The position numbers and the translations under genes are program-made. 64,000 nucleotides of DNA from Gari tellinella (lineage: Eukaryota; Mollusca; Bivalvia; Cardiida; Psammobiidae), in contig OV277857.1 in NCBI GenBank assembly GCA_922989275.2, forward strand, positions 8,432,001 through 8,496,000, read 5' to 3'. Position 1 is the stretch's first letter, and every line of letters starts with the position of its first letter. Below are positions 31,412-42,494 of the stretch, one piece after another. A model generated the notes under the pieces. The model ran no database searches and was not told where the DNA came from. It saw only the letters and a program-made list of their open reading frames with translations.

Positions 31412-32216
31412 GTACGTTATGGGCATACTCGCCGTAAAGGTTGAATGTATTAACTCTCGAAATGGACTCAACAGACGCCTGCATTATTCCTGCACAAAAC
31501 CCAGACAAATTAATTGCTTGAATTAGTCTTATACTGTCTGGTTTCTGCTTCTACCAAATAACTCTTTTGTCCGCCAAAATTATTACCAAGAAACATTCAA
31601 TTGGCTAAAGCTTACACTTATCTATTGTCTGGTGCTTAATGCCTTTTTACGTTATCATAATGAATTATGTGTGCATCCTGCCTACAAACACTTTCACATA
31701 AGGACTCTCATATGGACGTTTTTACCTTTTTCTAATGAAATGTACATGTACTAGGGACATTTCACAAGGACGTTCAAACCTTAGGGGCATTTTTACTACA
31801 CCGAAACAGACATGCGAATGTTTAAATCAAGCTTTATGTAAATCAGAATGTCCCACCATATGCAATAATAAATAACATGTCTCAAACACCTAGCACGTGT
31901 CATGGGTAAGTTAATAATTGCTTCCCTTGCGGAAACGCCTGTACTTGTTTTTTACTATTTTATCTAAGGAAAGAAAAGCCATTCTTAACCAGACCATATT
32001 AATTGATATATGATCCATTTGATACGTATTCTTCTTCCTGTAAGATGTCTGTTTTGAGAATTTTTCTCTCACCGCTGACAATAGGCGACATTGCAAACAG
32101 TCTGGTTCTTTGTAATGAGACCTCTGATGCAAACAGTCTGCCATTCGTTATATATGTATACGATAACAATTAAAAATATTGAATTCGGCCTGCAGCTGTC
32201 GAAGTTAATTGCTAGC
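31412..32216. other. No gene seen; repeat V copy 2
   Basis: 31510-31660 is the second copy of repeat V. The rest is AT-rich without coding evidence. Confidence 0.35.
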
Positions 32217-32638
32217 ATTGCATTTTCTCTCTCTACAACAAATCCAATGGGAGACAAATACTGTGTGTGTTGTTCGAAAGGAATTGTATAGCGCTTTCTC
32301 TCTACAACGACACCCGATGGGGGACAAAATGTGTGCCTTGTTAGGATTGAGTTTTTATGGAGAGGGAAAGTGGTTTACATTTACAAACAGCTTGAATCCA
32401 GACGCGGTGTCTGATCTGGATTCAAGCTGTTTGTCACTCGTCATTATGTTGTGTGTGATTTTTTTCTGTTACAATGACCATCATTTTACTTTCAGAAAAA
32501 CAGCAGACAGTAATTTTAAGCAAACGATATTGCAGCCGTGAAAATGTTGGACATAATTGTCTTATTTTGGTACATCGGCAAGAGTTTTTGAAAAGGAGGG
32601 AATCGTTGTTAGAGCCGTTGTGGGGACGGGACGCTGTA
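32217..32638 (+). mobile_element. Family H MITE, copy H6, with doubled left end
   Basis: The left end appears twice in tandem: CTCTCTACAACAAATCCAAT (32230) and CTCTCTACAACGACACCCGA (32300), each followed by the GGGAGACAAA / GGGGGACAAA block. Core-1 is shortened (CAGCTTGAATCCAGACGCGG, TGTCTGATCTGGATTCAAGC). The right end is GGGGACGGGACGCTGTA. Confidence 0.8.
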
Positions 32639-32772
32639 TTTAGTCTGCGAAAAGGCAAACACAAGAACAAATAACAGGGCGATGAAATGGTTCGAATACT
32701 AATGGCTGTATTCATTATGAAAACACGAAGTCGACCTCCACTCGAACTCAACCTTGGCATAATTGTCATACT

Positions 32773-32977
32773 TAACTCTTCCACTTCCAATGGCGTCAAC
32801 ATTTTGCTTTGCGTATCGCGGCGTCTGATCTTGTTCCAAACTCTTGGGCACTCGCTTCAATATTTCTTCAGCATTCCTAAATATTAAACAGTCGTAGATG
32901 ACCCTATCAATGCAGATGATATTCTGGCGTCGAGAGAGTTAAAGCAGACAATGAAAATTGGCAGTGAAAGAGTTTAA
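32773..32977 (+). mobile_element. Family B MITE, decayed
   Basis: TTAACTCTTCCACTTCCAAT to GGCAGTGAAAGAGTTTAA. Core-1 has lost its left arm (CGCGGCGTCTGATCTTGTTC, CAAACTCTTGGGCACTCG). Confidence 0.6.
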
Positions 32978-33113
32978 TTAGTCCAAATATCCTTCGCATT
33001 GTTAACAGTCACTATCAATGTGATAGTACTTGTTCTGTCGTAGTATCATCTGCTTTGCAATTGCTGTCAGTAAAATTTATATTATTAATAGTAATTCATG
33101 TTTAATCAAAGAA

Positions 33114-33238
33114 AACTACAGACGAATGCCAAATAGCTTGGATGCAGATCAGACGCCGCATTATGCGGCGTCTGTTCTGCATTCAAACTAATTGCATAAA
33201 GCAATCTAGTCGCGATGGGCAAGCAGGCAAAGAGTTAG
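33114..33238. repeat. Family K element, copy K2 (core-1)
   Basis: CAAATAGCTTGGATGCAGAT, tip GACGCCGCATTATGCGGCGTC, then CTGCATTCAAACTAATTGCA and TAAAGCAATCTAGTCGCGAT. Arms pair despite changes (GATGCAG/CTGCATT). Confidence 0.6.
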
Positions 33239-33652
33239 GATTGTTACAGAACGTTATGTCTATAGAACACTACTGAAAGGAATGACAATACATCCAACGT
33301 TATTACTATTATGCCAATTACTATATTTACTTCAGATAAGTAATCCATCCTTTTATCTGTGAAATCTGAAAAGAATATGTTATCCTATTATATATCTAGG
33401 AAAATCAAAACGTGTCTATGCGACGCGTGTTGAACTTTATGTATTCGTATTGTCATTCATCAGAATTATATATCAGTTATCGTTCAATGCCCTTCATACG
33501 CCCATAGTGCATTGAACCTCTTTTCTACCGACTCTTCTAGGCGGTTTTTTCTTTTTTAACAGTAAATAGCTGTTTTTATAGCTTGTCTTGCAAGCCTGAC
33601 AGTAACTCAGAACTACTTAATAGAAACGATCTGCTTTGCTTTAAGACATCTT

Positions 33653-33864
33653 GGCCCATTTGTGCCCACGATCCCATATATGGGACATAGGCAAACAGTG
33701 TAGACTGTGCGGTGTCTGATCAGAGTCTACACTGTTTGCTGATAGGAACTTCAATATAAAACAAAATGAAAATGAACAAAATTTGACCTGACATCCCTTT
33801 TATAAAAATGGGACTAATCCAATATATAAACATGTTAGAAAACACTGGGCGTTAATGGGTAAAA
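33653..33864 (+). mobile_element. Family I MITE, copy I3
   Basis: CCCATTTGTGCCCACGATCC at the left, the palindrome CCCATATATGGG, then a shortened core-1 (CAAACAGTGTAGACTGTGCG, GTGTCTGATCAGAGTCTACA). It ends in GGCGTTAATGGGTAAAA. Confidence 0.75.
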
Positions 33865-34095
33865 TAATCCATCTAGAAGGATGCAAGGAACGGTTACTAT
33901 GGCTATTCATTAGGACCTGATACTTGCATACAAAAACATTTCTATGAAAAATAGGTAAGGGCGCCACGGGAAAAGGGTAAAACCTTATGACTGCTTAACT
34001 CCCTTATTTACAAATGCTTTAAAAACAGCAATATAGCTCATTTTGCAAGAGTTTGTAATCAAATAAACGTTCAACGCACAAGACGTCGTAGGTGT

Positions 34096-34331
34096 GTCCA
34101 GTTTCACGCTATCTATAACATAAACAATCCGCAAATGCAAGTCAATAAACTGAAGAAAGTTCAATTTTGAAATTTCTTACGACTTAATCTTATATGTGAG
34201 TTGCAAACAGTTTTGCGCCTAATCAGACACAGGGTTAACCGGCGTCTGATCTGGCTCCAGACTGTTTGCAAAATATATCGTGTCAGAGAAAAACGAATTT
34301 ATTGGGAAAGAATAACGTCTTCTTCGCTGAA
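34096..34331 (-). mobile_element. Family A MITE, old diverged copy
   Basis: Core-1 at 34203-34269 (CAAACAGTTTTGCGCCTAAT / TCTGGCTCCAGACTGTTTGC) with the flanking A half TTATTGGGAAAGAATAACGT. The left end is unrecognisable. Confidence 0.6.
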
Positions 34332-34399
34332 TGTTATGTTGAAAATATATTTTGCAAAAACATCATTCTATCTTTTTATAAAAAAATATCAAAACGTTT

Positions 34400-35030
34400 G
34401 AGATTAGGTCGAAGATTCTTGTCTAGATATCGAATGCATTTGCCAATGTTTTAGGTAAAAATAGCAAGTGCGATAAATACGATGGGTGTTTCATATTTAT
34501 TACAACTTGATGAATAACTTTGATATAATGAGAGTAATATATATGTGTGTTTTATCATTGGAAAGAGTACTTATTCACCTGCACGATGGTACAATGCATC
34601 AAAATGGTACATAATTCGATATATAGAAAAACAAACCAAAATGATACCTCCTCAAGAGCGCTGGAACATAGCACTTTTCAGATATTATTATACGACATAA
34701 TAAATTCTTAAAAGTACAAATTGTAAATTTGTTTCTGAAATGTATAAGTTTATGTCTGAATTTCCATAACGTAAAAAACTATTCATTACAATTGCATGGG
34801 TTTGCTGTTTCAAAACATTATTACCTTATTTTTGTAAATTAAAAACGTCGCCGTGAATTTTCGAACGATATTTAACACTTCTATATAGATCAATAAATCT
34901 ACATTTTGATTTTAAAAACTGAAAATCTACTTCATTGACTTCAAAAATAGTTTGATTTAATACTAAAAAGTTTAATACATTTTACTATATTTTTATCTTT
35001 TACATTTTATAAAATATTCTGACACACCTC
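34400..35030. other. No gene seen
   Basis: Very AT-rich; no ORF or recognised repeat. Confidence 0.4.
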
Positions 35031-35250
35031 GCGTACACCCCTATATAAATAAAGAAGGAACGTAGCTGTGTTGGAATTCTCTATGAAACACGTATACCAG
35101 TGTATTTACACAGGTAGTCTTTGATATGTTTGTACATGTACTAACATCACTCGGCTTACAACCTCGTGATTAAATCATTATACATTTCAACTCATATTCG
35201 TGTTAAATTGCACGATAATACACTGGTATAAATTTATTATTTCTTAAATA
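35031..35250. repeat. Family S repeat, copy S2
   Basis: GACACACCTCGCGTACACCC, TATATAAATAAAGAAGGAAC, ATACCAGTGTATTTACACAG and GATAATACACTGGTATAAAT match S1 in order, with about 130 bases of S1 missing. The tRNA-like A box is reduced to CACTCGGCTTACAACCTCGT. Confidence 0.55.
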
Positions 35251-35895
35251 ACATTTCAAACAATGTAGTGTCTGATCTATTCTAATTAATTTAAAATGAT
35301 AAAGCCGCCATAATAATTATAGTATGTTTTTCCAAAAAAGGTTACCTAAAAAGTAAATAAAAAGCCATTGTCCTGGAGTCAGGTCATTTAGATTCTTTTT
35401 CGACATATCCAGTTATGTGATCTTAGCGTGCAGATCACACATGCATTGTAGACTTATTATATTGAAGTTATTGAACAAGATGCATTAGTTATGAAACACA
35501 CCTCGTGTGTAGCTTTAGTATAACATCGGACAAGATTGGCTGTCGAAGGTGTTTTGTCCATACGAAATTTGCTCATTCACTGTCTGATTCTTCAGGACAT
35601 GGATATTAAAGTTAAATGGACGGCTGATAACAACTTGGTTTAAACAAAAGTTCACGTATTAAAAATTCCAAAATTGAGAACATATCCTCAAACACTTTCA
35701 AAATAATGCATTTATATAGTATGTTATAGTTTGGTAACGAACTTTCATGGAGCCGCAATTTTGTTCACCTGTGTGACATCATTTATACCCTGTCGGTATA
35801 TGTTTACAACAAAGTATAAAGACAGTTATTAATTGATATCAACACAATTGGTTAAACACTGTTGAACATACATGTTTCATGTACGGTTGGTGTTT

Positions 35896-35953
35896 ATGCA
35901 AATACCCATGTATGTTGAACGCACCTGGTATTTCGATTGGTTTTTATAAAAGG
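35896..35953 (+). promoter_or_regulatory. Octamer plus TATA box
   Basis: An exact octamer ATGCAAAT (35896-35903) lies 41 bases before TATAAAAGG (35945-35953). This order and spacing are typical of an animal RNA polymerase II promoter. An open exon begins just downstream. Confidence 0.5.
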
Positions 35954-36149
35954 ATATTTTAATTTTCAAAACTTACATTACGTTTCGCGGTTTACTGCCT
36001 TGAACTTTCTTAAGAATGCTCCTGAAATATTGACACGGGTCTTTAACAAAGTTAACAAGATATCAAATAGTCCGGCCTTTCACGCGGCAAGTAAAGACTG
36101 CAGTCTTTACCATACATTTCCGGTAGCGGCAAGATCCGTGTCGGCGAAA

Positions 36150-36241
36150 ATGCAAGTTTGCCTCGACGGATGGTTTAAGGGTTTATGGTTCTGGTTGATA
36201 ACTCTAGTGTCACTAATCGGAATAGTTGGGGGACTCCGATG
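36150..36241 (+). CDS. Possible first coding exon (membrane or signal-anchor segment), unlinked
   Basis: An ATG at 36150 (context GAAAATGC) opens MQVCLDGWFKGLWFWLITLV and then SLIGIVGGLR, a strongly hydrophobic segment of about 20 residues that could be a signal anchor or signal peptide. The frame stops at a TAA that overlaps GTAAGG (36242-36247), a good 5' splice donor, so the exon probably ends at 36241 in phase 2. The frame is also open upstream to about 35937, so an earlier start is possible. An octamer-TATA promoter lies about 200 bases upstream. No following exon could be linked with certainty: a join into the 43.8-kb exon after AG at 43844 would be in phase, but the acceptor is poor. 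Confidence 0.4.
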
Positions 36242-36249
36242 GTAAGGAC

Positions 36250-36808
36250 AGCAATTATCACGAGGGATTGACTTATTGCAATCAGGATAAGGCATGTCAT
36301 TGTTAATACACATAACAATCTGAATTGTGTACATGTGTGTTTTGTTATACACATAGACATAAACATTTCGTGTTAAAGCTAAACGTGGAAGAAATGGATT
36401 GGAAAGTTTCCCATCTATCATTAAGTTGTACTTTTATCGACAGTTAAGTTAGTAATTACTCGAAAATCTCTAAGAGTTTCAAAGCCTTTTATCAGAGAAT
36501 TTATTACATAAGCTGCATGTACCCTGTACATCCAAAGTACCCGACAACATGCGTGGGGAAATATGACGTAACAAATATGATAGAGACCGAATAGTTCTCC
36601 TTGCGAATATGCAAAGATGGCGGCCTCCTATATAATAGGTAAAGACTTAACTGGATAGTTTATTACCTTTTTTTCACGCTTGATGCATCCGAACGACAAC
36701 GAGATACGGACATATCTTGATTGTAAGACAAAATCTACAACCCTTTAAGAAAGTTTGTTATTTTCATTTGAATTGTGTCTCGCCCGTTTCTATATTTTAA
36801 AATGCAGT
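36250..36808. other. No gene seen
   Basis: Presumed intron or intergenic DNA after the 36.15-kb exon. No repeat family recognised. Confidence 0.35.
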
Positions 36809-36901
36809 AACTATAAGCTATGAACCGTGACTTAAGAAAATGTAGCTTATTGCATTGTGGCTGGTCTTGATCTACACTGGTTTAACACCAATATTTGTCT
36901 A

Positions 36902-37150
36902 TACAGTGGAGAATCTGTTTTTCTTTCCCGTTTAACGGAAACGTACGCAAACGCAAAGCACTAAAACGTAGAAAAGAACATCTTTTGGACAATTCTGATA
37001 ATTCTTGTTTATTTTGGTGGCAAACAGTTTGGAGCCTGATCAGACGCCGGGTTACCCGGCGTCTGATCTGGCTCCAAACTGTTTGCACTGCAAATAATAG
37101 TTTTAGCGTAAACGCGTTTATTGGGAAAGAATAACAGATTCTCCACTGTA
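36902..37150 (-). mobile_element. Family A MITE, copy A14
   Basis: 249-bp reverse copy with intact ends and core-1. It has the unusual sequence TTTCTTTCCCGTTTAACGGA (one A missing from GTTTAAACGC), shared only with A15. Confidence 0.92.
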
Positions 37151-37491
37151 ACTATAATCTATGAGCCGTGCCTTAAGAAAATTTAACTTATTGCATTGTG
37201 GCTGGTCTTGATCTACACTGGTTTAACACCAATATTTGTCTATACAGTGGAGAATCTGTTTTTCTTTCCCGTTTAACGGAAACGTACGCAAACGCAAAGC
37301 ACTAAAACGTAGAAAAGAACATCTTTTGGACAATTCTGATAATTCTTGTTTATTTTGGTGGCAAACAGTTTGGAGCCTGATCAGACGCCGGGTTACCCGG
37401 CGTCTGATCTGGCTCCAAACTGTTTGCACTGCAAATAATAGTTTTAGCGTAAACGCGTTTATTGGGAAAGAATAACAGATTCTCCACTGTA
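37151..37491. repeat. 341-bp tandem duplicate (E left part plus A MITE)
   Basis: ACTATAATCTATGAGCCGTG..CAATATTTGTCTA (37151-37242) plus copy A15 (37243-37491) repeats the 36810-37150 unit with a period of 341 bp. A third E left part follows at 37492-37583. A14 and A15 appear identical to each other, including private changes. Confidence 0.9.
37243..37491 (-). mobile_element. Family A MITE, copy A15
   Basis: Duplicate of A14; see the tandem unit. Confidence 0.92.
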
Positions 37492-38059
37492 ACTATAATC
37501 TATGAGCCGTGCCTTAAGAAAATTAACTTATTGCATTGTGGCTGGTCTTGATCTACACTGGTTTAACACCAATATTTTTCTATAGCATTTTATGTAGCTT
37601 TATTCTACATGGTAATTGGCATCTCGGGTAATTCCGGTACAGAGACTGAGATGACAACTGTGTTGTGGGTGTACAATGCTGGAATGCAATAAGGCTGCTT
37701 TCATGGCACGACTCATATTGAGTAATGTCGGTATACGAAAACCATTTAGACGCGACTTTACTCAGCATCTAACTAGAATTACAATTAATTTGCAAAAGAA
37801 CACCAATTACAAAATATAGCATTAAACGATAAATATGCGACACTCCGTCCTTGGCATATCCATTTTTCTACAGTGGATGTTAACATCATTTTTTTCATTT
37901 CGATTTGCAAAAGATTTGATTACGCCAAGTGCTACTATTATGACATAACAACTCGTCTAACACAGTTACAGTGATAAACTTCGTCTGTTTAATCTTTTCG
38001 TCTGCTTATTTCATAACAGTTAAATAGTAACATGCTCTTTATTTTTTATAGTTTTTATA

Positions 38060-38140
38060 CTAGTGTTATTTGAATTGTTTAGACCCTGATCAGACGCCGC
38101 GTTACATGGCATCTGAAATGGGTCCACACTGTGTTTTTGT
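38060..38140. repeat. Core-1 remnant
   Basis: GAATTGTTTAGACCCTGATC, GACGCCGCGTTACATGGCAT, GGGTCCACACTGTG: a decayed hairpin with GACCC/GGGTC arms and no MITE ends. Confidence 0.45.
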
Positions 38141-38200
38141 TTAATATAAGTGGTTTCCGGTTTAGCAGTGAAAGTATTAATATCCGTTTTAAATTTCACA

Positions 38201-38418
38201 TTACCCATTTGCGCCTAGTGTATTCTTCCATATTTTATACTGGATTAGTCCATTTTTTATCAAAAGGGATGCCTGGTGATTTTCATTTTGTTTGATATTG
38301 AAATTCCTATCAGCAAACAGTGTATACTCTGATGAGACGCCGCATACTGAGGCGTCTGATCAGAGTCTTCACTGTTTGCCTATGTCCCATGTATGGGATA
38401 TTGGGCACATATGGGTTA
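38201..38418 (-). mobile_element. Family I MITE, copy I4
   Basis: Reverse copy of 218 bp: TTACCCATTTGCGCCTAGTG to GGGCACATATGGGTTAA. Core-1 with I-type arms (CAAACAGTGTATACTCTGAT, tip CGCCGCATACTGAGGCG) and the CCCATGTATGGG palindrome. Confidence 0.85.
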
Positions 38419-38539
38419 AAACTTTTAGTAAGTACAGCTGAAGCATCCTCTCCCAATAACAATTACATTGGTTTAACGCCCATAGTCGGCTAGCTATTAT
38501 CTAATAAAACGAGTTTTCACAATCATCAAGTAGATTTTG

Positions 38540-38665
38540 TAAGGATGTCTTGATAGAAGACATATTTCGGATGTAAACGAATGAGACACTGATTGTATGT
38601 AAATCTGAAATGCCTTTCTTGTCTAGACCATAGATATATCGCTTTGAACATATATACGATGATCG
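38540..38665 (+). repeat. Dispersed repeat W, copy 1
   Basis: CACTGATTGTATGTAAATCT and GAAATGCCTTTCTTGTCTAG match 43610-43650 (CACTGATTGTATGTAAACCT, AAAATGCCTTTCCTGTCTAG). Confidence 0.5.
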
Positions 38666-38667
38666 CC

Positions 38668-38832
38668 CTATTTACAACAGCACACATAGGGTGACTATTT
38701 GTGTTGTTTGGAGGGAATTATTATAGGGGGGAAATATATATCATAACTGTCTTGTTTTGGCAACAATGGCAATCATTGTTGTATGGAGGTAATCGTTCTT
38801 AGGAGGGTCGCGACAGGGAAAGAGTACTTTAC
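38668..38832 (+). mobile_element. Family H MITE, copy H7, internal deletion
   Basis: TTTACAACAGCACACATAGG, TTGGAGGGAATTATTATAGG, then directly ACTGTCTTGTTTTGGCAACA and GACAGGGAAAGAGTACTTTA. The whole core-1 hairpin and flanks (about 200 bases) are absent. Confidence 0.65.
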
Positions 38833-38851
38833 TTGAAGAGTACACGTTTCA

Positions 38852-39078
38852 TTAACCCATTTTGTCCACGATCCCATATATGGGACATAGGCAAACAGTG
38901 TAGACTCTGATCAGACGCCGCATTATGCGGCGTCTGATCAGAGTCTACTCTGTTTGCTGATAGGAATTTCAATATAAACAAAATAAAAGTGAAAATAATG
39001 ACCAGGCATCCCTTTGATAAAAAATGGACTAATCCAATGTATTAACATGGAATAATCCACATGGTATAAATTGGTTAA
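38852..39078 (+). mobile_element. Family I MITE, copy I5 (reference copy)
   Basis: 227 bp, TTAACCCATTTTGTCCACGA to GTATAAATTGGTTAA. Perfect I-type core-1: CAAACAGTGTAGACTCTGAT around CGCCGCATTATGCGGCG; palindrome CCCATATATGGG; body GACCAGGCATCCCTTTGATA. Confidence 0.87.
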
Positions 39079-39264
39079 CATCATAATGGATGAGGTTTGT
39101 ACTGAAGTTTTACATATAACCGTATTGCGGTCAAACCTATTTTGGCAATAGTTGAATTAGGAAAATAGTTAAACACATGTTCTATAAATGGCGACTGCCA
39201 TTTTGAAACAATCAAACTCCAGTCCAGACACCGAATTACTAAGCATTGATCTAGATCTAACTTC

Positions 39265-39480
39265 TGGGGCCCGTACGACAATATTAATGTTGTCGTAAGT
39301 CAGATAATGAAAGTCTTACTTATTATTAATTTCTGTATCTAATCTTGCCTTGTAACATCTACGACGATTCTAAAGAGATGTCACAAGACAGAATTAGATA
39401 GAGAAATTAGAAATTGAATGTGTTTTAAAGTTTTGACTTACGACAGTTTTTGTCTTACGACGTTTTATGAAACGGGCCTA
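39265..39480. mobile_element. Family T hairpin element, copy T1
   Basis: GGGGCCCGTACGACAATATT at the left and GACGTTTTATGAAACGGGCC at the right. Subterminal GTCGTAAGTCA is mirrored by TGACTTACGAC. The middle ATCTAATCTTGCCTTGTAAC / TGTCACAAGACAGAATTAGA also pairs. A related copy lies at 45354-45540. Confidence 0.65.
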
Positions 39481-39734
39481 GGAGAGTAATAGAAGTCCAA
39501 TATATAGACGTGTCACCAATATTTAAATTGTTTAATACCATTACATACATTTTCAAGAAGACATAACAGAAAAGAAACTTGTGATAAAAGTGATTATATC
39601 ATTTCCAACTTAAGGTATGCAAGTTTGAACATGGACTTATGTGTATACACTGAAATTAAATCGGTTAGATAAATAATATTCCTATGCTTTATTCCGATTT
39701 AATTGTAAGCTTTTAGCTTAAGAAATATTAAAAA

Positions 39735-39842
39735 AGAGAGCCAAACAATTTGAAGACTAATCACCCGAGACGTTATACGGTGTCTGATTAAACTTTTTTC
39801 AAATAATGTTAAACTTCGTACTCGAGGTAAGGCAGTTGAGAT
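39735..39842 (+). repeat. Family F fragment with core-1
   Basis: GCCAAACAATTTGAAGACTA, CGTTATACGGTGTCTGATTA, then GTACTCGAGGTAAGGCAGTT. Confidence 0.45.
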
Positions 39843-39849
39843 AGATTTT

Positions 39850-40400
39850 TATAATTATGTAGACAATACAAGCTAATCGAAACATTTAATTTAGGCTCAG
39901 AAGGATCGTGGGCAACGCGACTGAACATGCTCTTTACAGTTTATCACCCTGAATAAATTGCCTGCATTTGAACAAATTGTTTTTTCTACATTTTATTGCT
40001 TTACGTTTACAATTAGTTCCATATATATTGAAACTAATAACATTTACATTGTGCACTTGCTACTGCAAAACAGAATGTGTACAAAATGTAAGATAATAAA
40101 AGAGTCATTAAAGAGTTCTTTGGAAGAAATTAAACAAAATATAATTAGCGAAATGTTCTTTCTAATTTCAGAAGATGGTTGAATATTGGCACTTTTACAA
40201 CATGGTGCATTTCGTAATTCCATTCTCTACATGTTTCGTAAGAATAAAGAAAGTTTTGTCTTTTGGAAACATTTGAAATCAGTCCTCATAAAATACTTAA
40301 TTTTTGGGAGTAATTTGGCGTCTGATCTGTATTCAAACTGTTTGCAAGAACAATGGGTGTACATGTAGTCACTAGCAAATATTTATATTCGCGCCATTTT
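39850..40400. other. No gene seen
   Basis: Two short frames (39958-40182 and 40186-40368) lie head to tail. The second ends inside a core-1 half-arm (GGCGTCTGATCTGTATTCAA, ACTGTTTGCAAG). I see no domain in either. Confidence 0.35.
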
Positions 40401-40403
40401 TTT

Positions 40404-40614
40404 TTACCCTTTCACTCTCAATTGCGCTTCATAGCGCGTTTGCAAACAGTTTGGATCCTGATCAGCTGTTTGACACTCGTTTTGAAATTTCTTAAGTCAT
40501 ACCGACTTATTTTCTAATTTCAAAACGGCATTGCAGACAATAAAATTGAAGCAGACGACAATGAAACGGTGAAGGGGTAAACATCTCACGAAAAGTTGGT
40601 AGAGAAAGGGTTAA
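40404..40614 (+). mobile_element. Family B MITE, copy B3, collapsed hairpin
   Basis: TTACCCTTTCACTCTCAATT to TAGAGAAAGGGTTAA. The hairpin is reduced to CAAACAGTTTGGATCCTGAT plus CAGCTGTTTGACACTC: the tip and most of the right arm are lost. Confidence 0.82.
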
Positions 40615-40776
40615 ATGAGGATGAACTAGAGGTAGGTAATGTGGTAACATGTATTAGTGTTTTCTTCTGACCTGTTCAAGTTATTTTTAGATTAGAACAT
40701 TCTAAAACCTTTTAAAGGGATGCGTTTTCTCTATAGCTAAATAGCGATACGGATAGCTGTTATTTTGTGCGTAATG

Positions 40777-41010
40777 TACAGTAGAGACTACATTATTCTT
40801 TCCCGTTTAAACGCAAACGCAATGCACTAAACTGTGGAAATTTACTTTAAGACATTTTAACTATATTTTTAATCTGAGTAGCAAACAGGTTGAAGCCTGA
40901 TCAGACGCCTTGGTGCCCGGCGTCTTATCTTGATCCAACCTGTTTGTCAGTTGAAATAATAGTTTTAGTATATTATATATGTTTTTATTGGGACATAATA
41001 AAATATCCGT
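40777..41010 (-). mobile_element. Family A MITE, old copy without right end
   Basis: TACAGTAGAGACTACATTAT at the left, core-1 (CAAACAGGTTGAAGCCTGAT / TTGATCCAACCTGTTTGTCA). The G in CAGGTTG is matched by CAACCTG in the partner arm. The terminal CTCCACTGTA is absent. Confidence 0.65.
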
Positions 41011-41460
41011 AAAGAGAGCAGCGGTCTCGTGCTGCACGAGGATCATACTTATCTCAAGTAGGAAACTGTACAATTATGTATTCGATGTTACCTTGCTTAC
41101 CTATTTACCATTATTACATGTAACTGTTCTATTCTAAAATTAACTCTGACAGGTCAGAAAAATCGGACAATACACCGAACGAGGCAAGCTTTGTTACCGC
41201 TATTCTGTTAAGTCTATTTGTTACACGTCTTGGTACAGTTTTTACCTTGTTAAACTATTAGGGCTAGATTTCGTTTTAACAAATAAAAAGAAAATATATT
41301 GTAAATAAAATAAACTTGAACAAAATATTTGCAGTGCTGATGCTAGCGCAATTCGCGTCTTAGCCGATCATTTCCTGTAGTTCATTTTGCATAACCATCA
41401 AACAATTAAGTTTGTTTATAATATAAAAGAAGAACTTTCATTTAAACAATTTCGGCCCCA
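41011..41460. other. No gene seen
   Basis: AT-rich, no recognised features. Confidence 0.35.
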
Positions 41461-41637
41461 GAGTCGCTTAAGGTCCACTTTACAAACAGTTTGGCTCCAG
41501 ATCGTTTCGATATTTTTAAGTCATACTACCTTAAATCTAACTTTGAAACATTTTTGAAGATAACAATATTAAAACAGACGACACTTTAGCGGTGAAGTGG
41601 TAAAACCTTACGATAAATTTTGCGTCGAAAGGGTAAA
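41461..41637 (+). mobile_element. Family B MITE, copy B4, collapsed hairpin
   Basis: CAGAGTCGCTTAAGGTCCAC, ACAAACAGTTTGGCTCCAGA then TCGTTTCGATATTTTTAAGT: the hairpin stops at its centre. The right half (AACAATATTAAAACAGACGA) and end GTCGAAAGGGTAAA are present. Confidence 0.65.
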
Positions 41638-41829
41638 CTTATTCAACCCTATTGACAAGTATATGTGACACATGTGTAATGCAATTTGCAATTTATTGTT
41701 TAAACACCCTTAAATAGTCAACATGCTCTTTATTAGTAATTGGATTTGTCAATTTGAAGTTTCAGTGGGGTGAAACGTTTGAATGACATAATTCTTCTCC
41801 TGTACATAAATTTGTTCTTAACAGTCACT

Positions 41830-42079
41830 TACAGTGGAGAATCTGTTATTCTTTCCCAATAAACGCGTTTACGCTAAAACTATTATTTGCAGCGCAAACA
41901 GTTTGGAGCCAGATCAGACGCCGGGTAACCCGGTGTCTGATCAGGCTCCATACTTTTTGCCACCAAGATAAACATGAATTATCAGAATTGTCCAAAAGTT
42001 GTATTTTTCGACGTTTTAGTGTTTTGCGTTTGCGCACGTTTGCGTTTAAACGGGAAAGAATAACAGATTCTCCACTGTA
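41830..42079 (+). mobile_element. Family A MITE, copy A17
   Basis: 250-bp forward copy with intact ends. A few arm changes (CCGGTGTCTG, GGCTCCATACTTTTTGCC). Confidence 0.9.
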
Positions 42080-42198
42080 ATTGCAAGCAGTTTGACGACA
42101 AATCCGGTATCTTTTCAGGCTTAAAACAGTTTCAACTTTCTTTGAAATATCTCGTTAACATTTTCAAAAACCATTTAACTTGTTTTGTTGAGGTTTTC

Positions 42199-42412
42199 TA
42201 ACTCTTTTATGCCACTGGCGCCAAAAGTCGACTTTGCAAACATTTTGTATCCTGATCAGACACTGCGTTACGCGGCGTCTGGTCAGGATCCACACTGTTT
42301 GACACTCATGTCAATTTTTTTTCAGTCTAAAACAATCTTAAATCCGACTTGAAAAATGATTGCAGATGACAGTACAAATGCAGACGACATTTTAACGGTA
42401 AGTTAGCTAAAA
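42199..42412 (+). mobile_element. Family B MITE, copy B5
   Basis: TAACTCTTTTATGCCACTGG at the left; core-1 CAAACATTTTGTATCCTGAT around CACTGCGTTACGCGGCGTC; right half ATGCAGACGACATTTTAACG. The right terminus is eroded. Confidence 0.7.
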
Positions 42413-42494
42413 CAGTCAGTAAAACTAAGCAGTGAATAAATTACATTTAATGTCTTGAGTTTGTGTTTAGTTTCATTTGAATCCCTTACACAAT

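Larger units (their letters stand above)
36810..37719. mobile_element. Family E MITE, copy E2, carrying tandem A insertions
   Basis: The left end TATGAACCGTGACTTAAG is mirrored by TTCATGGCACGACTCATA at 37699-37716. The right part (TTATGTAGCTTTATTCTACA, TGGAATGCAATAAGG) matches E1. Family A copies A14 and A15 sit at TA sites inside, with the E left part repeated three times. Confidence 0.7.
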
